A stretch of DNA of 64,000 nucleotides from Spirodela intermedia (Eukaryota; Streptophyta; Magnoliopsida; Alismatales; Araceae), in the NCBI GenBank assembly GCA_902729315.2, contig LR746264.1, forward strand, positions 7,595,878-7,659,877, written 5' to 3'. Made by a program: the position numbers and the translations under genes. How positions within the stretch are numbered: the stretch's first letter is position 1; every line of letters starts with the position of its first letter. Below are positions 27,901 through 38,390 of the stretch, piece by piece. Under the pieces are notes generated by a model. The model made no database searches and was not told the origin of the DNA. It saw only the letters and a list, made by a program, of their open reading frames with translations.

Positions 27901-28224
27901 TTTTGGAGGTTTCTTCTCTGACCCGAGACTTCTTCCGACTTCCTATAACGCCTCTGTTATACTTTACAGGTAAACAGTGGTGTCCTCAGTGTATGCACGG
28001 CCTTCCTTTCCGGCGAGCCGGCAACCAGGCTTCGATCTCAGGAGCTGCAACAGCTTATCGCTGCGCTCCTGGAGTTCATGGCTGTCTGCAAGCGTGCAAT
28101 ACGGGTCCATTTCCGACTTATCGGGGAAGAAGACCAAGACTTCCACACGCAGCTCGTGAATGGGTTCCAGTCCCTCACAGCTGAGCTTTCCCACTACATC
28201 CCCGCCATACTCTCCGAGCTTTGA
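6970..28224 (+). CDS. SPK1: SPIKE1, DOCK-family guanine nucleotide exchange factor for ROP GTPases
   Basis: Complete SPIKE1 orthologue. The family activates plant ROP (Rho) GTPases upstream of WAVE/ARP2/3 actin nucleation and is linked to ER exit sites, trichome and pavement-cell shape. I place 30 coding exons, all with GT-AG introns and consistent phase: 6970-7053, 7974-8136, 8516-8601, 9592-9704, 9847-9902, 10020-10117, 10652-10789, 12125-12439, 13509-13796, 14764-14931, 15010-15201, 15339-15382, 16430-16499, 16808-16963, 18014-18121, 18281-18318, 19124-19268, 20586-20712, 21103-21296, 22175-22305, 22936-23011, 23159-23269, 23782-23964, 24258-24401, 25259-25432, 25509-25856, 25946-26278, 26588-26773, 26863-27837, 27970-28224. 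Summed length is 5499 nt, giving 1832 aa, against about 1830 in Arabidopsis. The N-terminus has the conserved RFKRIPRQ motif. The C2-like DHR1 lies near residues 455-620 (FIRVELRKDD). The catalytic DHR2/DOCKER covers roughly 1380-1825 (IPFIDATYYRVGFYGE, REPRDVRLGDIMEKL). No stop or frameshift was seen. Exons 26-30 are much richer in G/C at third positions than the upstream exons. The start follows family homology. Confidence 0.97.
24559..24591. repeat. Intronic perfect 12-bp hairpin in SPK1 intron 24
   Basis: CATAATCACTTC at 24559-24570 pairs exactly with GAAGTGATTATG at 24580-24591, with a nine-base loop. It lies between SPK1 exons 24 and 25. Confidence 0.85.
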
Positions 28225-28640
28225 GAACCTGTTTGACGAGCCTCTGTGCTTGTTTCTAGGTCATGTCGTGCGACCGTTGGACAAATGTTGTGTTTTTCTG
28301 TACATGCATTTCCTTGTTGTCTGTACCCTGGGAGACCTATGTCTGTCTGTTTCTCCTGAATTCACCTCTGACTCCCATTGTCGGTGCAACTTTGAGACCT
28401 TGTGAAAGGAAGACCACGAAGGGGGCCGCTACTCCCGAGTATTATCAGGCCATTTACCTAACCATCTCTCCAGCCGCAATGAACAAGTAGAAGCTTCGCT
28501 GGATGCAGTTGACTATTTCATGCTAATTCATTCGTGGCCCATTACGCTGCCTCTAGGGTTAGGATATGAACCCTAGAACGCCGTCATTAGTTGACCAACT
28601 GATGAACCATGCAAATAAAAATCCGAGAGACCGAATCACC
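28225..28640 (+). other. SPK1 3' untranslated region with AATAAA signal
   Basis: Sequence after the SPK1 TGA has no coding evidence. A canonical AATAAA lies at 28614-28619, about 390 bases past the stop, a plausible near-upstream polyadenylation element. The true cleavage site is not visible. Confidence 0.5.
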
Positions 28641-28899
28641 TTGTATGCAGTTGAATATAACACGAATCTACGAATGACCGTCAGCAAATCTATTGTATGT
28701 GTGGAGCAATGAAGCAAACTACACTATATTTTATTTTCGAGGACAAAGGGGAGGAGGAATTTCGTCTTTGTTTCTTCTCACAGCGATTTAGAATCTAGTT
28801 AGCTAATTAGAAAAGGACGTTGGGGACACCTTCTGGCTCCTAGAATCACTTCCTTTAGGATAGAGACGTCTTCCTCCCAGAAACTTAATCCAAGAATGA

Positions 28900-29363
28900 A
28901 ACTCATGACCGGATTATGAGCAAATTAGTAAAGAAGAAGAAAAAGGAACGGCGGGAATGAATCAAAGAGGAAAAAAAATATATATGAATGAAAAAAAAGG
29001 GATCTAGAGAGAGAATGAAAGAAGAAAAGAGGGATGAATGGAAGAACGAAAGAAGAAAAAAACAAAAGACAAATCACTCTGGAATTAAAACCAAAAATGA
29101 AAACGAGTAAGAAGTCAAGAAGAGGAAGAAGCAGAAGAAAATAAAAAGAGTGACCAGACTAAGGGAAAGAAAGAAAGAAAGAAAAAAAGAAGGCAGATCT
29201 AGAAAAATGAAGGAAAGAACAAACTAAAACACAATGGAATTAAAATGAAAATGAGAAAAATAAGGAAAAAAGAATGTATAAAAGAGGAGGCAGGCAAATG
29301 GAATAAGAGATAAAAAAATCGTAAAAAATAAATATTGTGTGCATATCTGTGTGTGGGGAGAGG

Positions 29364-29427
<64 letters not shown>

Positions 29428-29440
29428 CCAAATAAGAAAG
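28900..29440. repeat. Long polypurine (G+A) tract with (GA)n core
   Basis: The + strand here is almost entirely A and G for about 540 bases, with only scattered pyrimidines. It contains runs such as GAAAGAAAGAAA and a pure (GA)n block at 29366-29425. Open frames read from the complementary strand through the (CT)n block give Ser-Leu repeats and are artefacts. Confidence 0.85.
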
Positions 29441-31600
29441 AGAAGTCAAATGAATAAGAGATGTCTGTTTCCTTCTTCACCTAACGTCTTCTGCCAAATT
29501 AGGAACTCAACTGTGAATGATCATATTTAGAGAGCATCTCTCCGGGCATCTTTGCTATCAGCTCGTTTTTTCTCTGTTACTTCCTCACATCATTGTCTTT
29601 AACTCATGCCTCCAGAGGAAAGGGATGCAACTACATTTTCCGGTGTTTAGCCTGATCCCCACTCAATATACACCTTATCCAGAGGCTCCTACTCTATTTT
29701 ATTATGTCCTTCGTCCTACACTCGCTGACTTCACGTCGACCTATAAGTAGTAGTGAACTCCGCTTCCTTCACTGAGACGAAAGAATGAATAGATCCCTTG
29801 GGCAACGACAAAAAAAAGAAATGCGCATACCAAAGGGTAAACTATCATCAATCTCATAACTCTAGTTGTTATATTTGTGTTGCGGTTCCTTGCGAACTTT
29901 TCAAGCATTTTCATGACTGAAATCTATACATCAACGAATGAAAAAAGGCCAAGAAAATGAGCCTCATAAAATCTCATTCACAGTTAAGGCCAAACCGCAA
30001 CAATATAAGAAAAAACCTCAGAAAATCTAAGCAAAAGAAGTTCAGGGAAATAACTATGGATTTAGAAAAAGGAAGGAATATTAAACATGCTTTTCTGATA
30101 CCCTTTTTCATAAAGTTTCGTTAAAACATAGCGCATCCTCGGTATCACAATTTGAGAGCTTCAAGAAAACATGAAATATGTTATATATTTATTTGTAAAA
30201 AACTCTACGGCGTCCATCCTTAGCCACCATCTGAGAGCTTCCAGCAAAGGTACATTTAATCAATCGTTCACAACTGATCTCTTGAACTAAATATTCACAA
30301 TTCAAAGAGAAACAGAACAAATGAGAAAGAATCTCATTTGAAATAATAAGAGTATTTCAAGAAAATAATTAATAAGGAAGGCACATCGAATCTCTGTCGT
30401 TGTATTGTTGGCATATTATTTTACATAAAATAGAATCCATTCTCAGTCTGACCATGGGGGACCTTCAAGAAAGAGGCCTATCTTTATCAATAATTTACTG
30501 GTGAGATCGTTGGATCTCCAGTCACAGCATGCCAAACTTGTTCGAGCATTTATATAATGATAACGGAACTGATAAGTCTCTAATCACTCAGCTGTAATTC
30601 ATTCAGACGTATAAACCATGGTTACCAGTTTAATTTTTTTTTGGTTAACTAGAGAACCCTTGGATCCATAATTTTCAAATATTTTGGAAGTCCAAAATAA
30701 AATGAAATCCATATTCCATGGTCAAAGGATTGCGTACGCTAAGGGTGGAAGCTAGTTTCCTGATCGGCAAGAGAAGCCACTATCTCTCGAGGAATTAAAA
30801 AACAAATAAAAACAGGAAGAAAGGGAAAACACCTGTTAATTTCTCAATGACAATCATTTTCTCGTAAGTAAGGGATTGGATCATCTTTCGTCCTTTGGAC
30901 GTCAGAGCGACAGGTCCCTTTTGAGATCACAGACCGCTGGTCGCTCGCTGCAAGGCTCGGTCTTCTCCATTTTGCGCAAACAGTCCAACTGTCATGTCAA
31001 TATCCATTTTGACACCACGGCTGCATTTGTAATAAACCTAAGCGTGAGCGTGCTCCCCGTTGACACCACGGTCGGGGGGGCGGGGGGGCGGATGTTCCGT
31101 AGACTTGGTTCTCTTCCTCCCGCTCGAGCCATCGAGAACCACGAGCAGAGCAATGGCCTTCACGGCTGACACGGAGCCTATTTGAGGAGGTGCCGGAAGG
31201 AATGGGGAATGCCGAAGAACCGATCTCTTCTCTTCAGGAACAATGCATGGGGGCGGCCTGCTTCTTATACCGCCCTGATGACGCCCTGATGACAGCAGTG
31301 CTCGTCGTCGCCGGGAACCGCGGCGGGTGGTTACCGCGTTAAAACAGAGATCCGTCTTTTCCCGCGCTTAGTACGTAAATATAGGAAATCTAGTGGGCTT
31401 TTCCGTCACAATTTTTTTTCAAGCCTTCTTTTTCTTTTATTTAAACCTCTTCCATGTCATTTTTTTTTCCTTCCAAGCATCTTATATTATTGTTTTCTAG
31501 TTAATTATCTCTCTCCTCTCTTGCCACGCGTCCATCCATTGGCAGTCGGTAACCCAGCGTCCGCGTCAGCAGGAATCCGCCCGAGAGGTCGCGTCCGGCA
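29441..31600. other. Intergenic region between SPK1 and the NAC gene
   Basis: AT-rich non-coding sequence up to about 30.85 kb, then GC-richer sequence from about 30.88 kb to the NAC promoter, including a G-run at 31073-31090. Open frames such as 30876-31169 on + have no recognisable domain. Nothing else was identified. Confidence 0.6.
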
Positions 31601-31924
31601 TGACGCTGCCGCCGTGACGTCAGGGATTTGGTGGTCCTGCCATGTGTCCACTCCATCGGGCGCCAAGTAGCAAGCAGCAGCAGCCAAACACGTGCGGATA
31701 ATGTGGATGACTGCAACATTTTGACCATCTGGAATCGGTACCCTCTCAGATGGAAACTTCCTCGGCGTCAGCTCTTCATCTCCGGCCGCAGCCCTTCTCC
31801 GACTTTAAATGAAGAGGGCACGGCAGTCCCTTACGCATGTGCCATTGCTGGAGGAAGCCGAAGGTTTCCTGTTCTTCTTCCCACCTCTTCTGGTTTTCTT
31901 CGTAGTAGCAGCAGCAGCAGGATA
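31520..31924 (+). promoter_or_regulatory. NAC gene promoter / 5' region with ACGT-core elements
   Basis: A palindromic TGACGTCA lies at 31615-31622 and a G-box CACGTG at 31689-31694. These are classic ACGT-core bZIP sites; G-boxes often sit in ABA- or stress-responsive plant promoters. A CAG/AGC-rich stretch directly precedes the ATG at 31925. The reading frame is open from 31628 to the NAC ATG. I treat this as leader because NAC proteins normally begin only a few residues before the [14 protein letters not shown] block. Confidence 0.5.
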
Positions 31925-32922
31925 ATGACAAGAGACGCAGAGGCGGAGATCAATCTGCCGCCGGGTTTCCGCTTCCATCCCACCGACGAGGAGCTCGTCG
32001 TGCACTACCTCTCCTGCAAGGCCGCAAAGGGGAAACCCCCCGTCTCCATCATCGCAGAGGTCGAGCTGTACAACTACGATCCGTGGGAGCTCCCAGGTAC
32101 GCCACCGTAACGCACCCTAAAATGCAGGCTCTCGCCGGAGGCTGACAGAGCTCTTCTTTCTGGTTTTTTTCTCGTGGTTGAGCAGAGAAGGCGCTGTTCG
32201 GGAAGAGAGAATGGTACTTCTTCACGGCCAGGAACCGGAAATACCCGAACGGGTCGAGGCCCAACAGGGCCGCCGGGAATGGGTACTGGAAGGCGACCGG
32301 CGCCGACAAGCCTATCACGCCGGCGGGGAGCTCGAAGCCCCTCGGCATTAAGAAAGCTCTGGTCTTCTACTCCGGCAAGGCGCCTAAGGGCGTCAAGAGC
32401 GACTGGATCATGCACGAGTACCGGCTGGTGGAAGCCACCGGCAAGAAGGGTGGCTGTAGCATGAGGGTACGCCACAAAGTCCTCATTCTCTCTCTCTCTT
32501 CTCTATCTCTTATCTTTCGTCCGATTTGAATCGGGAGGAACATGTATGAAGGAGAGAGTTGGTTCTTGCAGCTAGATGACTGGGTACTCTGCCGCTTGTA
32601 CCACAAGAAGAACAACAAGGCGCCAATGCTCCGCCAGGATGAGACGGCAGAGCGCACGGCTCCGGCGAGAGTGAGAACGCTGGAATCGGACGTCGACGAT
32701 GAGCCTTGTTCAAGTCACGACAGCCCATGTAACCCCCATGGCTTCGCGGAGGCAACGAAAGTCAACGACGACTGGTTCGTGGATTTGAATATCGACGATC
32801 TGCAGACCGCATTGACGGCCTTCCCCGAGGCAGCGCCGCCGCACGAGGACATGTCCTGCCAGGACTACTTTATGTGGGGCCTTACTTCCCCATACCTGAG
32901 ACCCAACCTGCCCACCTTTTGA
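31925..32922 (+). CDS. NAC-domain transcription factor
   Basis: DNA-binding, nuclear, plant-specific transcription factor. There are three exons: 31925-32096, 32186-32466, 32572-32922 (804 nt, 267 aa). The first intron splits the codon after WELP, as in most NAC genes. All five NAC subdomains are visible: A ([19 protein letters not shown], from about residue 11), B ([16 protein letters not shown]), C ([20 protein letters not shown], then [12 protein letters not shown]), D ([16 protein letters not shown], then WIMHEYRL), E (DDWVLCRLY). The domain ends near residue 165. The C-terminal region of about 100 residues is variable and acidic with aromatic patches ([19 protein letters not shown]), typical of an activation region. 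Overall character is closest to the stress-related ATAF/SNAC-like groups, but I cannot assign a subgroup. It is convergent with the O-fucosyltransferase, with about 360 bp between stop codons. The start at 31925 is chosen by homology; the frame is open further upstream. Confidence 0.95.
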
Positions 32923-33282
32923 CTGCTCATAACATTGAGCCCTCACCTACCATATTCCTTCAATATTTTATTGATTGTTGTTTATTACTATGAACGGGTC
33001 ATAAGATTAGACCACATCTACACCTAATATGACGGCCGGATCTCGCAGCTTCATAGCCTTTCTCCGTTAAAGCAAGAAATACTGAACAAAATATAGATAA
33101 AATATGAAATGGTAGGGTTCAGGGATAAACGAGATTAAACGGTCGAATCTACTGAACTAAAGCAAAATGTTCTTTCTCTCTCTCGAGAGAGAGAGAGATA
33201 TCCTAACGCAGAGCATGCTCATCTTGTACAGCTGACCAGCAGCTCCTTCCTTCCTGGGTTCTCGTATGTAAGAAGATAGTGT
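32923..33282. other. Short convergent intergenic region (NAC / O-fucosyltransferase 3' ends)
   Basis: Holds the presumed 3' untranslated regions of two convergent genes. A (CT)n-CGAG-(GA)n palindrome at 33172-33200 can fold into a hairpin. No gene seen. Confidence 0.6.
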
Positions 33283-36095
33283 TCATGAGCTGCTGAGAGG
33301 TGCCAGGCATTCCTGAGGATTGGAGTAGAAATTGTCTTCTAGCTTTGGCTGCTGATCTATGACTCTTCTCGTAGTCGGCTTCCCCAGCCGATCACTATGA
33401 ACGCGTTTAACGAGGGCTGAGAATTGGCTCCAAGAAAAGGTTCCGTTTTGGTGCAAGTCAATGAGTTCTACAAGTCTTTTTCTGTCCAAGGATATGGTCG
33501 GAAGGAATCCCATGTACCTGAGAAGTGGCATGAACAAAGTTCTCAATCGGATTAAACGAAAGGCTCGAATGAATGGCCTAGTGCTTTCCTACTACCATTA
33601 GCGAGTTAATTAATCTGAGAGCGTAAGCCGATGGGCAAAAGTCAGAAGATCGATTCAGAAAAGTCAAACCTTCGGTGCCCTTCAACGACCTTCGCCATGT
33701 TGCCGTCGTAGGTGGGGATGAAGGTATCGCTCGCAATGGAGACCTGATAATCGAGAGCCGCCATCTGGGTCGACCGGTTCTGGAAAGGGCTCAACTCATC
33801 AGGAGTGAGGAGCATCTCCTTCCTCACCTGCAAGTCGGAGAAGGAAACAAGAAACACACGGCATATGAAACCCATCTCGTGTGATCTGTACACGACGAAC
33901 GAGGCTATGGAGGAGAGGGGAAGGAAGAACTTACTATATCAGGGTAAGCATTCCGCAGGGTGGCCATCCTCTTCTCGCCGCCATAGATTTCTCCAGAGGC
34001 GATGTATACCTGTGTGTCCCGACTGATTCCCAAGGCTTGCATCACTAAGGCGGTCTCCTCTGGTGTGAGAGGACACAGGCCTTCGAGTCTCTTCTTCTCG
34101 GAGTCTATCTCTTTCTCCTTCCACCATGGATACGCATATCTGAGAACCAGGGAAAGATTATCGATAGGCTTCCAGGAGAAGGAGAAGAAAACAAGGTTTT
34201 CTAGACAAGAACCTCATTCTACGGAGTTCTTCGGCTTCTTCACTCGAGCATCCCCGAGAGCAACCGGAGAAAGCGAGCATGTCCATCTCATATCGTAGGT
34301 GGAGAACGATAAAGGGTCCCCTCTTCAGAAGGGAGACAAGTTTATCTCCAACGGCCTGAATGCTCGGGGCGAACTTGAGGGCCTCGTAGTTGACCTTGCA
34401 ACGGAGCTTTTGAAGCTCCAAGGGGAGGCCGTTGTTCGCCAGACGGCTGTCTGTTTTGAGGAAATGAACCATCTTGTGCTTCCGGAAAAGAGGGAGAATC
34501 TGCAGAGGGAGAAAATTGATCACGGGATAAAATTCAGAACGTGTAATTTTATGGAAAAAATACGAAGAAATTCACGGTATCCCCTTTGTTCCTGACCTTA
34601 TCCATGTAGTATTTCTCACTCGACCAACTCACTGGGGGCATCTCTAGAACTCTGACGTTGGCTGACTTATTGAAATCGCTCGGTAGTGAATCAACGATCC
34701 GCACTTCATCTCTCAGGGAGTTTATAAAGTGCTGGACGTCGAATATGTCCTGGAAATCACTGGAAAGAAGAACTTGTTTCAGCGGGTCAATATTTATGTT
34801 CTTTGACCATCCTTCTTGGCAAGACGTGGCTGTACCACGAGTTTTTTCGTCGATGGAAAAGAGTGTGAGGGTTCCAAACATTACGAGGAGAAATGAAGAA
34901 ATTTCAGCGGTTCATGATAAAAGCATGACTTAATTTAAAGATACATTGAGAGTACCTAGGGTCAGCCCAGAAGGATCTTTTATCTAGCCCGGGCACTAAA
35001 AGAGTAAGATTCAAGTAACGCGCAATAGTAACCATGTCACAGATCTGCAAGATAAAAATGTACCCAGATAGAAGTTACCCAGATACTCTTGAGCTAGTGG
35101 TAAAAGTCAACTCAACTCTACCAGAGCTTGTGAGTAGAATGAAATAAAATAATGATAATAGTGATAACAACAAAAACGACGAGTATCGAGTATAAGCTTT
35201 CCATAGAAAACGAACCGCTGCTCGCATCTGATTCAAGCCCCCATTGCAAGACACTCGGAGATAGCCATTATTTTTGTAAACTCCTGCATGAGTTGACCAC
35301 AGATTATCGTAGTAAACGAAGTAGCGCTGCATGTGGGTTTATGGATTCCAGTGGGTGGAAGAGAGAAAACCCGCTAGGCGTAAAAATATGTGCGTAGTTT
35401 CACAGAAAAATGAGTAGACATGGGCCGATATGTGAAGAGGAAACTGGGAGATAAACGCGGGAGAATAGGTTCAGGAACACGTTACTTTGGAAATGACTGC
35501 TTTCCGGGGCCTTAAAAAGGCGGCGGCACCAAGGTAGGTTCGAAAACATCGTACAAACCTTAGAAAACATGCCTGATCTGGCGGCATTTATACGCTTACT
35601 TCATTGAAAAAAATGCAATGATATCAACAGAAAAGCACGCAACGATAGCTAGGGCGCACGATAATAAGGAAGTCTTGGCGACAAAGAGATAGGAAGGAAA
35701 TCAGAAACCACCAAATATTCGAGGAAGTAAGCCGGTGTGAGAAACTGACGCTGAGGGAGGAGGACGGGTGGGGAGGCGGCGGAGCCGCCGAGGTGATTGA
35801 CCCTGCGCGCGTTGTTGGTGGCCTTGTGGTCCCGGCCATGGGTTCGCTCTAAGCAGGAGGTTGGCCAGACGCACGTTGGAGGTGTAGGTTCCCACTGCCC
35901 CACAATGGCGATCATCAGGGCCATGGTTGCCCAGACGACAATGGCGACGATGACCCTCGACAGGCAGGGGCTTATTCGATTCTTTTTGATGCTCTTGGTC
36001 GCCGGTGCTGGCTGATGCTTACGGTGGAGAGGTATCTCCGGTGGTTTCATCTTCCACCAGTCCATCCTTAGAAAGGCCCCCTGTGCAACATCCAA
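33283..36095 (-). CDS. O-fucosyltransferase family protein (plant GT106/DUF246 type)
   Basis: Type II membrane glycosyltransferase, probably in the Golgi. Eight exons on the minus strand: 36095-35750, 35283-35216, 35044-34956, 34759-34597, 34499-34213, 34139-33935, 33827-33670, 33517-33283. These sum to 1551 nt (516 aa), the normal family size, with phases consistent throughout. Residues about 46-66 form a single transmembrane anchor ([19 protein letters not shown]) after a basic N-terminus. Family landmarks in order: [20 protein letters not shown] (about 117-136), [57 protein letters not shown], the conserved [11 protein letters not shown] (about 289-299, with the Arg and acidic residues typical of GDP-fucose-binding O-FucTs), [50 protein letters not shown] and YMGFLPTI. 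The exon 1 donor (C|GTCAGT) is inferred from phase and the QRVYKNNGY match. Later ATGs at 36065 and 36050 are alternative starts. The acceptor sugar or protein is unknown. Confidence 0.93.
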
Positions 36096-37395
36096 AAGGA
36101 GAGTACCGTTGCCAAGGGGATCCGCACAGAAGCCCGTTTCTCAGAACAACCACGGCAGCGAAAGTTCTTCGTCGTACAGTCCGAAGAGAAGAGAAGGTCG
36201 AGCCTCTGGAGCCGTTCCCAAGGAGGAGGACGAATCGAGTTTGAGGTACCGGCGGGGAGAGCTGCCCAACTCTTCCTTCTTGCTCCTCGTCTCGCCGCTG
36301 CCGGTGCCACCGGGGAGAGCCCGGGTCGGCTGCATTTATGGGAGACGGAGCGGGAGGCCTCTCCAGGAATCTCTTCCGTCCTCCTGATTCTCCGGAAACT
36401 GGAAACCGGTTGGATTCATCCGGTGCAGCTCACGGTTGCGATCAGGCTCGAGATTTTCTCCGCTGGATTTATCGCCGTACTTCCCGTCGTCGTTGCTTCG
36501 TTTCCGTTAGGTGGTTCAACTCCGCCCCACCCCCCACCTTCTCCGGGACTACGGCGGCCGCCCGTCTCTGGTAGTCTACCCGCTTCTGTTGCACTTATCT
36601 CGCCAACCGGGCGAGGCCGGTGGAGAGTGGATTTCTCTTCCTCCGGAATTTCTTCAATAGAATCCGCGAACTCGGCGCGCCCGGCGAACAATCCGTTGTG
36701 ATCGTTATTTTTCCGGAAAAGGGGTACGACTAGCCTTTCCCCTCATCATGGAGGTCAACGTCCCAAGAACTGTAAATCTGCAGTTCTTCCGTGAGGATCT
36801 GGTCTTGTTATCTCGGAACGAAGGGAGACGGTCAATGAAGACGATGACCCAAAGTAAACCTTCACTCTTTCTACATCAACCTTCAATGAGCTGGCTCAAC
36901 GGCTTCGTTGACTTTCGGAGAAGACCCGGCAAGTTTTATTCTCTCAAACAAACTCTTCACGAATTTAATCCGGACGACTTGAGCGCGCCACGTGGCTCTC
37001 GCATGGCTCTTTTTGTTTGAGGCGAGTAATGCCCCCTGAATAGGGCCCATTGGGCCTTCGATATGATCAAAGAAGATTTGAGGCCGATTCAGGTGGGAGG
37101 CTTCCATTTCAAGGTGAGCCTACCCTCGGTAGAAATAAATGGGCTTAAGAGCTTCTGCTCCATTAGCGAACAAATTGGGAGTATATGGGCCGGCCCATAT
37201 AACTTGTAATGGGCTTGTAGGGTGACGATGAAGGCGCCTTCCTTTGGCATCACGGGCTTCAACAAGAAATATATGATTAAATTTGACTTGGAATTCATAT
37301 ATTTCCTGGTCAAAAGATGGTTCCGCCGACGGCCCAGTACCGGCAGTGAATTCATTTGTCAATGAAATCACTTTGAGCCGCGGAGCACTTGACAG
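36096..37395. promoter_or_regulatory. O-fucosyltransferase upstream region with site II elements and an 18-bp palindrome
   Basis: Upstream of a minus-strand gene. TGGGCC or its complement is at 37044-37049, 37051-37056, 37186-37191 and 37192-37197, with TGGGCT at 37140-37145 and near 37207. The pair at 37183-37200 forms a perfect palindrome (ATATGGGCCGGCCCATAT). Open frames here (for example 37120-37371 on the minus strand) have no recognisable domain. The elements lie about 0.95-1.1 kb from the O-fucosyltransferase ATG, so linkage to it is only positional. Confidence 0.45.
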
Positions 37396-37396
37396 A

Positions 37397-37905
37397 GTTA
37401 ACTTCTTAAGTCATGGCCTGAATGAGATAACTCCAACTCAACCCTTATGAAGTCGTACAATAGAGAGAGAGAGAGTTAGATGGGGTCAACTTCTTAGGTC
37501 ATAGCCTGAATCAGATAGCTCCAGCTCAACCCTTATGAAGTTGTACGGTACAGAGGCAGAGAGACAGAGAGAGAGAGAGAGAGAAGTTGACGGGGTTGAC
37601 TTCTTAAGCAATGGCCTGAATCAGATAGCTCCATCTCAACCCTTATGAAGTTGCACAGTAGATAGAGAGGCACAAAGAGAGAGGAAGAGAGAGAGAGCGA
37701 GAAAACTTGATGGGGTTAACTTCTTAGGTCATGGCCTGAATCAGGTAACTCCAACTCGACCCTTCTGAAGTCGTACCATAGCGAGAGAGAGAGAGACTTG
37801 ATGAACTCCTTACGAAGTCATGGCCTGAATCAGATAACTCCAACTTAATCCTTATAAACTCATACGATAGAAAGAGAGGCACTCACAGAGAGAGAGAGAG
37901 AGAGA
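37397..37905. repeat. Five-copy minisatellite with GA-tract linkers
   Basis: A degenerate unit containing ACTTCTTA, then GTCATGGCCTGAATCAGATA, then CAACCCTTATGAAGT and a (GA)n block, is repeated five times. Unit anchors (ACTTCTTA or its variant) fall at 37401, 37489, 37599, 37719 and about 37805, so the period varies between about 86 and 120 bp. Most of the length difference is in the GA linker. The core is well conserved between copies and the GA part is not. Confidence 0.9.
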
Positions 37906-38390
37906 GGCATATTTTCCTTTCTAGCCTCCGCTGAGTTCCAAAATTAGAAAGAAAAAGAACAGGATCAGACCAGAATGGACTTCCAACGTAGCAGGTCCCA
38001 CTGAGACATATCTTCATCATAAAGAAAAAGCCAAGAAGTTTCATTTCCAAATGAAGGTGATATAAACAGAACTAATAGCTCTCCATCCCGACAATGATTC
38101 AAGCACCTGCCACAAGGCTTAAATATATCACTGGACCGTATTCTACCTCTCCATTCGGTGCACAAGCACAACAACAGCAAAACAATGGCTCTGATAATCT
38201 GTTAAATGAAGACACGTGTTAGAAATGGGTAAAACTCCGGGGGGGAGGGAGGGTGATGGCCAGGCCAGTAGCTGTCTTAGCAGCAGTTGGAAAACTCATC
38301 ACCCGGCAATGAAGTAAGACTGCGGAGGGCTTCCTGCATGTGCCAAGGCAACATGCCGGGAGAGAGGCCATGAAACAGTGTCTGTGGATC
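37906..38390. other. Apyrase 3' flank
   Basis: Downstream of the minus-strand apyrase stop at 38391-38393. Likely contains its 3' untranslated region. Short open frames on the minus strand have no family match. A G-rich run sits near 38238-38252. Confidence 0.5.

Noticed and set aside
29199-29480. Minus-strand frames rich in Ser-Leu
   Set aside because: They are read through the (CT)n complement of the polypurine tract; low-complexity artefact.
32049-32475. Minus-strand frames of 99 and 133 codons
   Set aside because: Antisense of NAC exon 2, whose + strand frame carries the NAC subdomains.
37120-37371. 83-codon minus-strand frame with protein-like composition
   Set aside because: No family recognised, no splice partners, and it spans the site II palindrome; more likely regulatory DNA.
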